Assembly (NCBI GenBank): GCA_905215645.1
Contig: CAJMQS010000067.1
Location: 1-6,724, forward strand
Source: an uncultured bacterium
GTDB lineage: Bacteria > Bacillota > Negativicutes > Acidaminococcales > Acidaminococcaceae
Direction: 5' to 3'
DNA length: 6,724 nt
Shown: in pieces, positions 1 to 6,672 of the stretch
How the letters are laid out: each line of letters opens with the position of its first letter
Position numbering within the stretch: position 1 is the stretch's first letter
Notes under the pieces: generated by a model
What the model was told of the DNA's origin: nothing
Databases searched by the model: none
Seen by the model: only the letters and a program-made list of their open reading frames with translations
Program-made: the position numbers and the translations under genes

Positions 1-1165
1 TTTCTGCCGGAGTATCGGAGGCAAACTTGTTGATGGCCACCAGTACTGGCAGGCCAAAGGTCCGCATATTTTCCACCTGTTTGGCCAGGTTGGAGAAGCC
101 ATCGCTGACGGCCTGGACATTTTCCTTGCTCAGATCAGCTTTGGCAACGCCTCCATGCATCTTCAGTGCCCGGATGGTGGCGACCAGTACCACGGCATCC
201 GGATAGATATTGCCATAATGGCATTTAATGTCCATGAATTTTTCTGCGCCCAGATCAGCACCGAAGCCAGCTTCCGTAATCGCGATGTCTCCCAGTTTCA
301 GGGCCATCTTGGTTGCCAGCAGGGAGTTGCACCCATGGGCGATATTGGCAAAAGGACCGCCATGGATGATAGCCGGCGTATGTTCCAGGGTCTGGACCAG
401 GTTTGGTTTGATGGCATCCTTCATCAGCATGGCCATGGCCCCTTCGCAACCCAGCTGATGCACATGGACCGGATTCCCATCCAGGTCACAGCCGATGACG
501 ATCCGTCCGAACCGTGCTTTCAGGTCTTCCAGATCTTTGGCCAGGCACAGGATAGCCATGATTTCCGAAGCCACCGTAATGGTAAAGGCATCCTGACGGG
601 GGAAACCGCAGACTTTGCCGCCCAGGCCCACCACTACGTTCCGCAGGGCACGGTCATTCATGTCCATGACCCGGCGCCAGGTAATCTGCCGAGCATCCAG
701 CCGCAGTTCGTTGCCATGGTGGATGTGGTTGTCGATCATGGCTGACAGCAGGTTGTTGGCAGCAGTGATGGCATGCATGTCACCGGTGAAATGCAGGTTG
801 ATGTCATCCATAGGCACCACCTGGGCATAACCGCCTCCGGCAGCGCCCCCTTTGATGCCGAATACAGGGCCCAAAGAAGGTTCACGCAGGGCAACCACAG
901 CGTTTTTCCCAATCCGGTTCAATGCCTGTGCAAGCCCGATGCTTGTGGTGGATTTCCCTTCACCGGCAGGTGTCGGAGTGATGGCGGTCACCAGGACCAG
1001 TTTTCCGTTGGGTTTCTTTTCCAGACGTTTCAGGACATCCAGGGAAACCTTGGCTTTGTAATGACCATACTGTTCCAGTTCTTCCGGCAGGATTCCCATT
1101 TTATCCGCAATCTTGCTGATGGGCTCCATGACGTTTTTTTGTGCAATCTCGATATCGCTCAGCAT
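1..1165 (-). CDS. fhs: Formate--tetrahydrofolate ligase, N-terminal 388 residues, cut by the left edge
   Basis: This cytoplasmic enzyme joins formate to tetrahydrofolate with ATP, giving 10-formyl-THF; the reaction is reversible and can make ATP. I translated it by hand from ATG at 1165; it stays open to the window edge. Visible marks of the family are TPTPAGEGKSTTSIGL, the P-loop, at residues 63-78, then VFGIKGGAAGGGYAQVVPM (101-119), NLHFTGDMHAITAANNLL (123-140) and ITEAGFGADLGAEKF (296-310). The family is usually about 555 residues, so roughly the last 170 are missing here because the window ends, not because the gene is broken. The start is set by a strong AGGAGG seven bases before the ATG. 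It lies 27 bases after the ftcD stop on the same strand with no terminator between, so the two are probably one transcript. Beside ftcD, the enzyme may run backwards to recover ATP from the formimino carbon of histidine (inference). Confidence 0.97.
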   Translation of the reverse strand, partial: MLSDIEIAQKNVMEPISKIADKMGILPEELEQYGHYKAKVSLDVLKRLEKKPNGKLVLVTAITPTPAGEGKSTTSIGLAQALNRIGKNAVVALREPSLGPVFGIKGGAAGGGYAQVVPMDDINLHFTGDMHAITAANNLLSAMIDNHIHHGNELRLDARQITWRRVMDMNDRALRNVVVGLGGKVCGFPRQDAFTITVASEIMAILCLAKDLEDLKARFGRIVIGCDLDGNPVHVHQLGCEGAMAMLMKDAIKPNLVQTLEHTPAIIHGGPFANIAHGCNSLLATKMALKLGDIAITEAGFGADLGAEKFMDIKCHYGNIYPDAVVLVATIRALKMHGGVAKADLSKENVQAVSDGFSNLAKQVENMRTFGLPVLVAINKFASDTPAE

Positions 1166-1192
1166 CGATTTTCCTCCTCTGCGGGCAGCACT

Positions 1193-2098
1193 TTACTCTT
1201 CCAGTTCCAACAACCGTTTTTCCAGGATTTCATCCATGTTGAAGTTTTCGATCTGCAGATAATATTCAGCAGCCATCAGCAGTGCCTTCATAGGAACCGT
1301 CCCGATCACTTCGCTGCCTACCACATTGACTCCGTACCGGCGAGCTTCCATCTTGATCATTTCGAAAGCCTGGTAAACAGCGGATTTTTCATAGTTTACC
1401 AGGTTCATAGAAACTTGTACCTGGTTCCGTTCTTCCAATTTTACGCCCATGGCTTTTACATAATGGAGGCCGCCGCCGATGTTCCGGACTTTTTTGGCAA
1501 TGGCATCTGCCACAGCCTTGTCGCTGCAGTCCAGGTTCACGTTGAAGGCAACCAGAGGTACACGAGCCCCTACTGCGGAGCAGCCGGACTTTTCATTCAT
1601 GACAGCCGGGCCGTAATCCGGTTTCCATTCCGGATCTTTGATCTTTTCAAAGAAGCCTTCATACTGTCCTTTCCGGACGGATGCCAGGTTCCGGCGGGCT
1701 TCCTTGGTGCAGGCATCTTCATACAGGTAGACAGGGATGCCCATATCGCCATAGGCTTTACCCACTGCATTGGCAATGGCCACACATTCATCCATAGTGA
1801 CGCCCATGACCGGAGTGAAGGGAACTACGTCCACAGCGCCGAACCGGGGATGTGCACCATGATGGGTCCGCATATCGATCAGCTGGATTGCCACCTTGGC
1901 CATATTGATGGCTGCTTCCGTAACAGCTTCAGGAGAGCCGATGATGGTCACTACAGAACGGTTGTGGTCCGCATCGCTGGAATAGTCCAGAATCTTCAGC
2001 CCTTTGATTTTGCGGGCTTCGTCAACAATCTTTTCAACCTTGTCCTTATCCCGGCCTTCACTGAAATTCGGTACAAATTCAACTAACTTCTTTGCCAT
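1193..2098 (-). CDS. ftcD: Glutamate formimidoyltransferase (EC 2.1.2.5)
   Basis: The enzyme transfers the formimino group from N-formimino-L-glutamate to tetrahydrofolate, releasing glutamate, the last step of one histidine degradation route. The protein has 301 residues, the normal length for the single-function bacterial form; the vertebrate enzyme is fused to a cyclodeaminase, which is absent here. Family marks are VEFVPNFSEGRD at 6-17, GAHPRFGAVDVVPF at 81-94 and GARVPLVAFNVNL at 177-189. His83 in the second motif aligns by eye with the catalytic His82 of the mammalian enzyme. GGAGG seven bases before the ATG supports the start. It is the first gene of a probable ftcD-fhs operon with a TATAAT promoter and an inverted repeat just upstream, and it faces hutD divergently. 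A separate cyclodeaminase (fchA type) would be needed to finish the pathway; none is visible in the window. Confidence 0.96.
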   Translation of the reverse strand: MAKKLVEFVPNFSEGRDKDKVEKIVDEARKIKGLKILDYSSDADHNRSVVTIIGSPEAVTEAAINMAKVAIQLIDMRTHHGAHPRFGAVDVVPFTPVMGVTMDECVAIANAVGKAYGDMGIPVYLYEDACTKEARRNLASVRKGQYEGFFEKIKDPEWKPDYGPAVMNEKSGCSAVGARVPLVAFNVNLDCSDKAVADAIAKKVRNIGGGLHYVKAMGVKLEERNQVQVSMNLVNYEKSAVYQAFEMIKMEARRYGVNVVGSEVIGTVPMKALLMAAEYYLQIENFNMDEILEKRLLELEE

Positions 2099-2130
2099 AA
2101 TGGCACCTCCATCAACCTGTTATTGTTTGT

Positions 2131-2169
2131 TAGCAGCTGAAAGGCATGTCGCTATGCCCTTAGTTGCTA
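2131..2169. repeat. Imperfect 39-base inverted repeat over the ftcD transcription start; possible operator or leader hairpin
   Basis: The outer arms are TAGCAGCT (2131-2138) and AGTTGCTA (2162-2169), complementary over eight positions with one G-T pair. The inner arms are AAAGGCAT (2140-2147) and ATGCCCTT (2154-2161), complementary with one mismatch, around the loop GTCGCT. The repeat begins at the last base of the -10 box and covers the predicted start point and the first 30 or so transcribed bases. A repressor bound here would block RNA polymerase. In RNA it would instead be a hairpin at the very 5' end. It lacks a T-run after it in either direction, so it is not a terminator. I do not recognise it as a known HutC, HutP or riboswitch site. 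Confidence 0.55.
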
Positions 2170-2174
2170 TTATA
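2169..2174 (-). promoter_or_regulatory. -10 box of the predicted ftcD-fhs promoter
   Basis: The minus strand reads a perfect TATAAT here, 70 bases before the ftcD ATG. No good -35 hexamer is found 16-18 bases upstream, where the sequence is a T-run, and there is no TG extension. Transcription would start near 2162, giving a leader of about 64 bases. A weak -35 is what one expects if an activator helps, but that is inference. Confidence 0.6.
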
Positions 2175-2232
2175 GTATGAATTCTTCGCCTAAAAAACGT
2201 CTGAAATCAATTTTTTCCGATATTTTTATTTT

Positions 2233-2264
2233 TTGACACTTTCTGGACGTTCGTTCCCTAGGAT
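2233..2264 (+). promoter_or_regulatory. Weak candidate promoter for hutD
   Basis: A perfect TTGACA lies at 2233-2238, in a T-rich stretch. The only -10-like hexamer downstream is TAGGAT at 2259-2264, 20 bases away, which is longer than the usual 16-18. A second possible -10, TTTAAT at 2275-2280, has no matching -35. The hutD promoter is therefore placed only roughly. Confidence 0.3.
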
Positions 2265-2303
2265 GGTTTTGAAGTTTAATCTTCTCAGGAAGAGGTGGTA
2301 TTT

Positions 2304-2876
2304 ATGAGCATACAGAAGATTTCCCGTGCTACAGCGTCCACATCCCACTGGTCGGGCGGGACCACGACAGAATTCTATATCGATCCCCCGGACAAGAGCT
2401 ATGCCAACCGGGATTTTGCCATCCGGATCAGTTCCGCCACAGTGGATCTGGCAGAATCCGATTTCACCCTGGTCCAGGGCTACCAGCGGATCATCACGCC
2501 CCTCCAGGGAGGGTTCACCCTAACCTTTCCGGAAGACGGCAATCGCCAGGTAACCTTAGCCCCCTTGGAAGAGGCTTTCTTTGACGGAAGCTGGCACACC
2601 CATTCGGTAGGAAAAGCTGTGGACTTCAATGTGATGTACAAAAAAGGAATGTCCGCCGCTTACAAACGGCTGAAGGGATCTCAGACCCTGTCCCCTTCCC
2701 AGGGCCACCGTTTCCTCTATGTCCCTCTGCTGCCGGAAGAACAGCTCCAAGGTGCTTCAATCGGCAGCCTTCCCCTGGAACGGGATACCCTTTACGTCCT
2801 GTCCCCAGATGAGGGTCCGGTTCCGGTGCAGCTGCCGGCTGGAGCCGAAGTGATTTTCATCGAAGTGAAGGATTGA
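2304..2876 (+). CDS. hutD: HutD/Ves family protein
   Basis: A 190-residue soluble protein of the HutD/Ves family, which has a cupin-like beta fold. Family marks are HWSGGTTTEFYIDPP at 15-29, FAIRISSATVDL at 38-49, a YQRIITPLQGGFTLTF strand pair at 60-75, and DFNVMYKKG at 107-115. HutD is known from histidine utilisation loci of Pseudomonas, where it is thought to limit hut expression, perhaps by sensing a pathway intermediate; it has no proven enzymatic role. Its position divergent from ftcD agrees with a hut function. The ATG at 2304 is chosen because GAGGTGG lies five bases before it; a GTG at 2295 is in frame but falls inside that ribosome site, so the longer form is unlikely. The gene ends at TGA 2874-2876, directly on the left side of a strong terminator, and is probably transcribed alone. 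Confidence 0.88.
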   Translation: MSIQKISRATASTSHWSGGTTTEFYIDPPDKSYANRDFAIRISSATVDLAESDFTLVQGYQRIITPLQGGFTLTFPEDGNRQVTLAPLEEAFFDGSWHTHSVGKAVDFNVMYKKGMSAAYKRLKGSQTLSPSQGHRFLYVPLLPEEQLQGASIGSLPLERDTLYVLSPDEGPVPVQLPAGAEVIFIEVKD

Positions 2877-2920
2877 AAAATGGAGGTGCTGCCCGCAACA
2901 TGCAGCACCTCCATTTTTTA
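2876..2920. terminator. Bidirectional rho-independent terminator between convergent genes
   Basis: Perfect 12-base arms TGGAGGTGCTGC (2881-2892) and GCAGCACCTCCA (2902-2913) enclose a nine-base loop. An A-run (2876-2880) lies to the left and a T-run (2914-2919) to the right, so RNA from either strand ends in a stem followed by U residues. It ends hutD from the left and the unidentified gene from the right. The stop codons of both genes touch the hairpin flanks, at 2874-2876 and 2918-2920. Confidence 0.93.
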
Positions 2921-4513
2921 TTTCTGGTGTTCATGGATCACATCCAGGAAACTGGCAAAATCCATGGTCCTTTTTTTCAGCAGCACATCCACCCGCAGCT
3001 TCAGCAGAGGATGCTGGCTCATCTCCCTGGCTTTCAGGAGAGCCAGCCGCATCTGGGGGGACCAGTTCTTGTCCGGCCAGCTGTCCAGGACCCCCAGAGC
3101 CGTACTCCGGCAGGAATCATAGATTGAAGTCAAAGCTTTTTCCAGCAGGTCCTCCCCCTCTCCCGGATGATCGGTCAATGCCTCCAGGAGAGGTTCCATG
3201 GCATGCTCCTCCTGCAGGTATCCATCGGCATGCTCCCGTGCGAATTTCATGACCCGGTTGAACTGCCTCTTGTCCTGGGTATCCAGCAGGAATTCATACA
3301 ACTCGGTCCGCAGGGGATCTTTTTTCAGCAGGCTCCACAATTCCTTATGGATATCCAGACCCAGCGCATAGGCCATATGGATCACCACCAGATTGGTCCG
3401 TCCGTCTTCTTCCACCAGATTTTTCTTGATTTCCGGCAGCCAGTCGATGGAAAGGACCAGCGATTCCAATTCACTGATCAGGATATGGCACTGATTCATG
3501 GTCAGATAGTCCCAACATTCATCATCCACCATAGTCTGGAAACCTTCCGCCAGATTGGTCAGGGCTGCGGCGGCCAGCAGATCCCGATGATATTCCCTGG
3601 CATGCTTCAGGAATTTCTGCATGATGGAAAACAGATCGATGACCGGAAGTTTATCAGAGTCCGGGAGCTGCACCTGCTGGAAGCCCAGGAGGAATGCCAG
3701 GTAATTCAGCAGGAGACGGCAGATCCCCTCGAACTGCGGGGGTTCCAAATGGGGCTCATCCAACAGTGCTGGAATATTGACCTTGGAAAAGACCAGTATG
3801 GAAACAGCCGGGTAGGTAATGGTCAGTTCACATCCGTGGATCACCAGCCAGGCCTGATCCTCCGGCGTGGAAAAGTCATAGGTCTGTATGGCGCACAGTT
3901 TGCCCCAGCCGGAAGTATGCTGGAGCATGTCCTGGATGTCTTTCTTTTCCAACTGATGGCAAAGCTCCAGGGCATAGATGACAAAACTGGTAAATTCTTC
4001 GCACCGAGCCAGGAGCAGCAGATCTCGCTTCAGCTGCCAATTCACCACCAGATCCTGTTCATTCAGCATGTAAAGGCCGCAGATTACAATGGCCAGTTTG
4101 ACGGTTTCCCGGCTGGAAGCTTCATAAAGCCATTCCCGGGCCAGTTCCCACAAAGGCTGGGGGATCCGTTCTTCGCTTAAAGCATCCACCAAAGACTCAT
4201 AGTAAAGGATGCAGGGTGTGGAAGAAATCCCCATATAGAGCATGGTGGCATTTTCCGGGGTCGGATCTTCCGCATAGGCTTCCAAAACTTGATAGATTTG
4301 GGTACCTACTGTATCGGATGCTTCCTCCGCCTGGCCGCTGCTGGCCAAAAAGGCATCTGCAGCCCCCGGTTCCAGCAGTTCCTGATTGTCCCCTGCTACT
4401 ACAGCCCGGTCTTCCAGATTTTCTTTGGTAAAGAATCCCTCTTGATCCAGATTGTTTTTGATATAGTCGAATATGCTTTTTCCCTGTTTCCAGGGTTTCG
4501 TACGTGTTTCCAT
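2918..4513 (-). CDS. Unidentified all-helical protein, possibly a HEAT-like solenoid
   Basis: The product has 531 residues and I cannot name it. It looks soluble, with no signal peptide and no clear membrane helix. After a short basic start it has an acidic, loop-rich stretch (about 22-70, with LEPGAADAFLASSG at 47-60). From about 70 to the end it is almost entirely predicted amphipathic helices, rich in Leu, Glu and Ala. The helix pairs near 455-513, such as SCRSTALGVLDSW at 467-479, look like HEAT-type repeats. A GWGKLCAIQ...PEDQAWLVIHG stretch (202-227) recalls, from memory only, Firmicutes proteins often labelled 'limonene hydroxylase', a label I would not trust. No catalytic motif is evident. 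The ATG at 4513 is preferred because AGGA lies eight bases before it; the in-frame ATG at 4522 overlaps that ribosome site. It is separated from ftsH by a terminator and has its own promoter. A scaffold or binding role is only a guess. Confidence 0.85.
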   Translation of the reverse strand: METRTKPWKQGKSIFDYIKNNLDQEGFFTKENLEDRAVVAGDNQELLEPGAADAFLASSGQAEEASDTVGTQIYQVLEAYAEDPTPENATMLYMGISSTPCILYYESLVDALSEERIPQPLWELAREWLYEASSRETVKLAIVICGLYMLNEQDLVVNWQLKRDLLLLARCEEFTSFVIYALELCHQLEKKDIQDMLQHTSGWGKLCAIQTYDFSTPEDQAWLVIHGCELTITYPAVSILVFSKVNIPALLDEPHLEPPQFEGICRLLLNYLAFLLGFQQVQLPDSDKLPVIDLFSIMQKFLKHAREYHRDLLAAAALTNLAEGFQTMVDDECWDYLTMNQCHILISELESLVLSIDWLPEIKKNLVEEDGRTNLVVIHMAYALGLDIHKELWSLLKKDPLRTELYEFLLDTQDKRQFNRVMKFAREHADGYLQEEHAMEPLLEALTDHPGEGEDLLEKALTSIYDSCRSTALGVLDSWPDKNWSPQMRLALLKAREMSQHPLLKLRVDVLLKKRTMDFASFLDVIHEHQK

Positions 4514-4519
4514 ATTTCT

Positions 4520-4526
4520 CATCCTG
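4520..4526 (-). promoter_or_regulatory. Ribosome binding site that decides the start of the unidentified gene
   Basis: The minus strand reads CAGGATG. AGGA is well placed, eight bases before the ATG at 4513, whereas the ATG inside this word (4522) has no upstream ribosome site of its own. The start at 4513 is therefore favoured. Confidence 0.55.
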
Positions 4527-4560
4527 TTTCTAAAACTGAAGTTGATTACATAGGAAGTCC

Positions 4561-4569
4561 ATTATATCA
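4561..4569 (-). promoter_or_regulatory. Extended -10 promoter of the unidentified gene
   Basis: The minus strand reads TGATATAAT, a TGn extension plus a perfect TATAAT, about 48 bases before the preferred ATG. Seventeen bases upstream the -35 position would be GTGCAA, only three of six matches, and it falls inside the ftsH terminator palindrome. The extended -10 could make up for the poor -35. Confidence 0.6.
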
Positions 4570-4607
4570 TAGAAAAGGGGCTGTTGCACGTGCAACAGCC
4601 TCTTTTC
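4567..4607 (-). terminator. Rho-independent terminator after ftsH
   Basis: The arms 4572-4589 and 4590-4607 are complementary over 18 positions with one G-T pair. The inner part is a perfect palindrome built of GGCTGTTGCAC and its complement. On the minus strand the stem ends in CCCC followed by TTTTCTAT, a short U-run, and it begins nine bases after the ftsH stop. The T-run on the other side would also allow some termination from the plus strand, but no plus gene is present there. The palindrome overlaps the expected -35 region of the next gene. Confidence 0.82.
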
Positions 4608-4615
4608 GTCAATGC

Positions 4616-6508
4616 TCAAGCCCGGGGGCCATCGGTCGTTTCTGGAACAACGGATGCTTCCACAGTCTCCGGTTCTTCCTTTTTCATGGTACCATGGAGG
4701 ATGGCCATGAATTCGTTCCCGGTAATGGTTTCTTTCTTCAGCAGGTACTGGGCCAGTTCATCCATCTTTTCTCGATGGGCTTCCAGGATTTCTCGGGCTT
4801 CCTTATGGGCTTTCTTCACCACAGCAAAGACTGCCTCATCGATTCGAGCCGCTGTTTCCGATGCACAGGCCAGGGACGTATCTCCGCTCAGGTAGGCATT
4901 GTTCACCGTTTCCAGGGCTACCATATCGAATTCGTCCGTCATCCCGAACCGGGTGATCATAGCCCGGGCCAATTTGGTAGCCTGTTCGATATCGTTGGAG
5001 GCCCCGCTGGTCACCAAGTTGAACACCACTTCTTCCGCAGACCGTCCTCCAGTCAGGGTCACGATCTTGTTGTACAGTTCTTCCCGGCTCATGAGCACCT
5101 TTTCCTGGGTATCCACCTGCATGGTGTACCCCAGGGCTCCGGAGGTCCGGGGAATGATGGTGATCTTATGGACCGGTGCCGAATCTTTTTGGCTGGCGGC
5201 CACCAGCGCATGGCCGATTTCGTGGTAGGCAATGACTTTCTTCTCTTCCGGAGAAATCACTGCACCTTTTCTTTGTGCCCCGGCAATGACCACTTCCACG
5301 CTTTCCTCCAGGTCTTCCTGGATTACTTCCGACCTGCCCATCCGGACAGCCCGGAGGGCTGCTTCATTGACGATATTGGCCAGTTCAGCCCCGGAAGCAC
5401 CGCTGGTAGCCAGTGCAATGGTATGGAAATCCACCTGGGGATCCATCTTCACGTCATGGGAATGGACCTTCAGGATGGCTTCCCGGCCTTGGAGATCAGG
5501 CAGTTCTACGGGAACCCGCCGATCGAAACGGCCGGGCCGCAGCAATGCCTTATCCAGGACTTCCGGACGGTTGGTAGCAGCCAGGATGATGACGCCTTTG
5601 CTTCCGTCAAACCCATCCATTTCAGACAGCAGCTGGTTCAAGGTCTGTTCCCGCTCATCGTTGCTGCCAAAGGAACCGCTGTCCCGTTTTTTCCCGATGG
5701 CATCGATTTCATCGATGAAGACGATACAGGGAGCCTTTTCCTGGGCCTGTTTGAACAAGTCACGGACACGGGCCGCGCCCATGCCTACGAACATTTCAAT
5801 GAACTCCGAACCGGAGATGGAGAAAAAGGGAACCTTGGCTTCCCCGGCCACGGCTTTGGCCAGCAGAGTCTTCCCGGTTCCGGGAGGGCCCACCAGCAGG
5901 ACACCCTTGGGCATAACGGCCCCGATGGCCTTGTATTTGGCCGGATTGTGGAGATAATTGACGATTTCCTGGAGGGCTTCTTTGGCTTCATCCTGGCCGG
6001 CCACATCCTTGAAAGTTTTTCCCGTCTGGGCCGCGATGTACACTTTGGCATTGCTCTTTCCAAAGCTCATCATATTGCCCCCGCCCATCTTGGGGCCCAA
6101 GTACCGCATGATCAGCTGGCCGATGACCATAAAGAGCAGGAACGGCAGGATCCAGTTGTTGAAGAAACTCATGATGGGAGATTCCTGTTTGGGAATCACC
6201 TGGGAGAATTCAACCTTTGCCTTTACCAGACGGCTGACCAGTTCCGGGTCATCCACTCTGCCGGTTACATAGATCTGTTCCTTTCCGTCCTGATTGCACA
6301 AAAGGGCAATCCGATCCTTGGTGATTTCCACCTTGGAGGCCTTCCCTTCATCCACCATGTTCAAGAAGTTGGTGTAACTGACTTCATGGACCTTGGGCTG
6401 GAAAAACATGGGGCTGATGATTGTATTGATAATCAGGATCAGCAAGATGGCCGCAATGTAATACATGCGGACCCGTTTCGACTGCTTATCCGGATCTTTG
6501 TTTTCCAT
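4616..6508 (-). CDS. ftsH: ATP-dependent zinc metalloprotease FtsH
   Basis: A membrane-anchored AAA+ protease that forms hexamers and degrades damaged membrane proteins and selected cytoplasmic regulators. Numbering from the ATG at 6508 (630 residues, normal length), the order is: first membrane helix at about 15-36, an external domain, second membrane helix at about 118-137, then the AAA domain. This has Walker A GPPGTGKT (207-214), pore loop MFVGMGA (239-245), Walker B CIVFIDE (261-267) and the second region of homology ATNRPEVLDKALLRPGRFDR (311-330). The protease domain has HEIGH (429-433); the third zinc ligand is probably Asp506 in SNDIEQAT. The common form is HEAGH, and Ile is tolerated because the zinc ligands are kept. 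The tail is acidic and variable. ATG 6508 is favoured by AGGA eight bases before it; ATG 6517, three codons upstream, overlaps that site. It appears monocistronic: own promoter and own terminator. I see no CIRCE or CtsR-type heat-shock site. Confidence 0.98.
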   Translation of the reverse strand: MENKDPDKQSKRVRMYYIAAILLILIINTIISPMFFQPKVHEVSYTNFLNMVDEGKASKVEITKDRIALLCNQDGKEQIYVTGRVDDPELVSRLVKAKVEFSQVIPKQESPIMSFFNNWILPFLLFMVIGQLIMRYLGPKMGGGNMMSFGKSNAKVYIAAQTGKTFKDVAGQDEAKEALQEIVNYLHNPAKYKAIGAVMPKGVLLVGPPGTGKTLLAKAVAGEAKVPFFSISGSEFIEMFVGMGAARVRDLFKQAQEKAPCIVFIDEIDAIGKKRDSGSFGSNDEREQTLNQLLSEMDGFDGSKGVIILAATNRPEVLDKALLRPGRFDRRVPVELPDLQGREAILKVHSHDVKMDPQVDFHTIALATSGASGAELANIVNEAALRAVRMGRSEVIQEDLEESVEVVIAGAQRKGAVISPEEKKVIAYHEIGHALVAASQKDSAPVHKITIIPRTSGALGYTMQVDTQEKVLMSREELYNKIVTLTGGRSAEEVVFNLVTSGASNDIEQATKLARAMITRFGMTDEFDMVALETVNNAYLSGDTSLACASETAARIDEAVFAVVKKAHKEAREILEAHREKMDELAQYLLKKETITGNEFMAILHGTMKKEEPETVEASVVPETTDGPRA

Positions 6509-6514
6509 GGTATC

Positions 6515-6522
6515 CATCCTTT
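6515..6522 (-). promoter_or_regulatory. Ribosome binding site that decides the ftsH start
   Basis: The minus strand reads AAAGGATG. AAGGA lies eight bases before the ATG at 6508. The ATG within this word (6517) is in frame but lacks its own well-spaced site, so it would add only three residues if used. Confidence 0.55.
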
Positions 6523-6552
6523 CTTCATTGAAAATGTAACTGTTTTCTTAAC

Positions 6553-6561
6553 ATTATAGCA
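6553..6561 (-). promoter_or_regulatory. Extended -10 promoter of ftsH
   Basis: The minus strand reads TGCTATAAT, a TGn extension with a perfect TATAAT, 44 bases before the preferred ftsH ATG. The -35 position is poor (ATGTAA at 16-base spacing, three of six matches). The surrounding sequence, about 6535-6600, is AT-rich, as expected of a promoter. Confidence 0.7.
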
Positions 6562-6672
6562 CAACTATACAGAATTACATGGAAAATTTTAACACTTTCT
6601 GTTGAAAAGGAGACCTATCGGTTGGGAATTTCTTTTTTCAGCCTCCAGCCGTTGATAGCTGACAACCACAAA

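Noticed and set aside
155..745. Open frame of about 196 codons on the plus strand opposite fhs
   Set aside because: The opposite strand encodes well-conserved formate-THF ligase throughout this stretch, and the plus frame resembles nothing.
773..2086. Open frame of about 437 codons on the plus strand opposite ftcD and the start of fhs
   Set aside because: It lies across two certain minus-strand genes and their ribosome sites and has no recognisable protein motifs. It is a shadow.
2205..2210. TTGATT on the minus strand as the -35 of the ftcD promoter
   Set aside because: It lies 30 bases from the TATAAT box, far too distant for a normal sigma-70 type promoter.
2099..2303. Riboswitch (for example THF or glycine type) between ftcD and hutD
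   Set aside because: The leader of ftcD is only about 64 bases, and the visible structure is one simple dyad at the start point. I see no conserved riboswitch core.
3167..4180. Open frame of about 337 codons on the plus strand opposite the unidentified gene
   Set aside because: Since the minus gene is itself unidentified I considered this frame as the real one. The minus frame is longer, has a promoter, ribosome site and terminator in the right places, and gives plausible helical protein; the plus frame has none of these.
4289..6559. Long open frame of about 756 codons on the plus strand opposite ftsH
   Set aside because: It is antisense to a complete, unmistakable ftsH. It has no ribosome site or promoter, its translation is full of His, Phe, Gly and Gln without family motifs, and it crosses the terminator and promoters of minus-strand genes. 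It is a codon-bias shadow.
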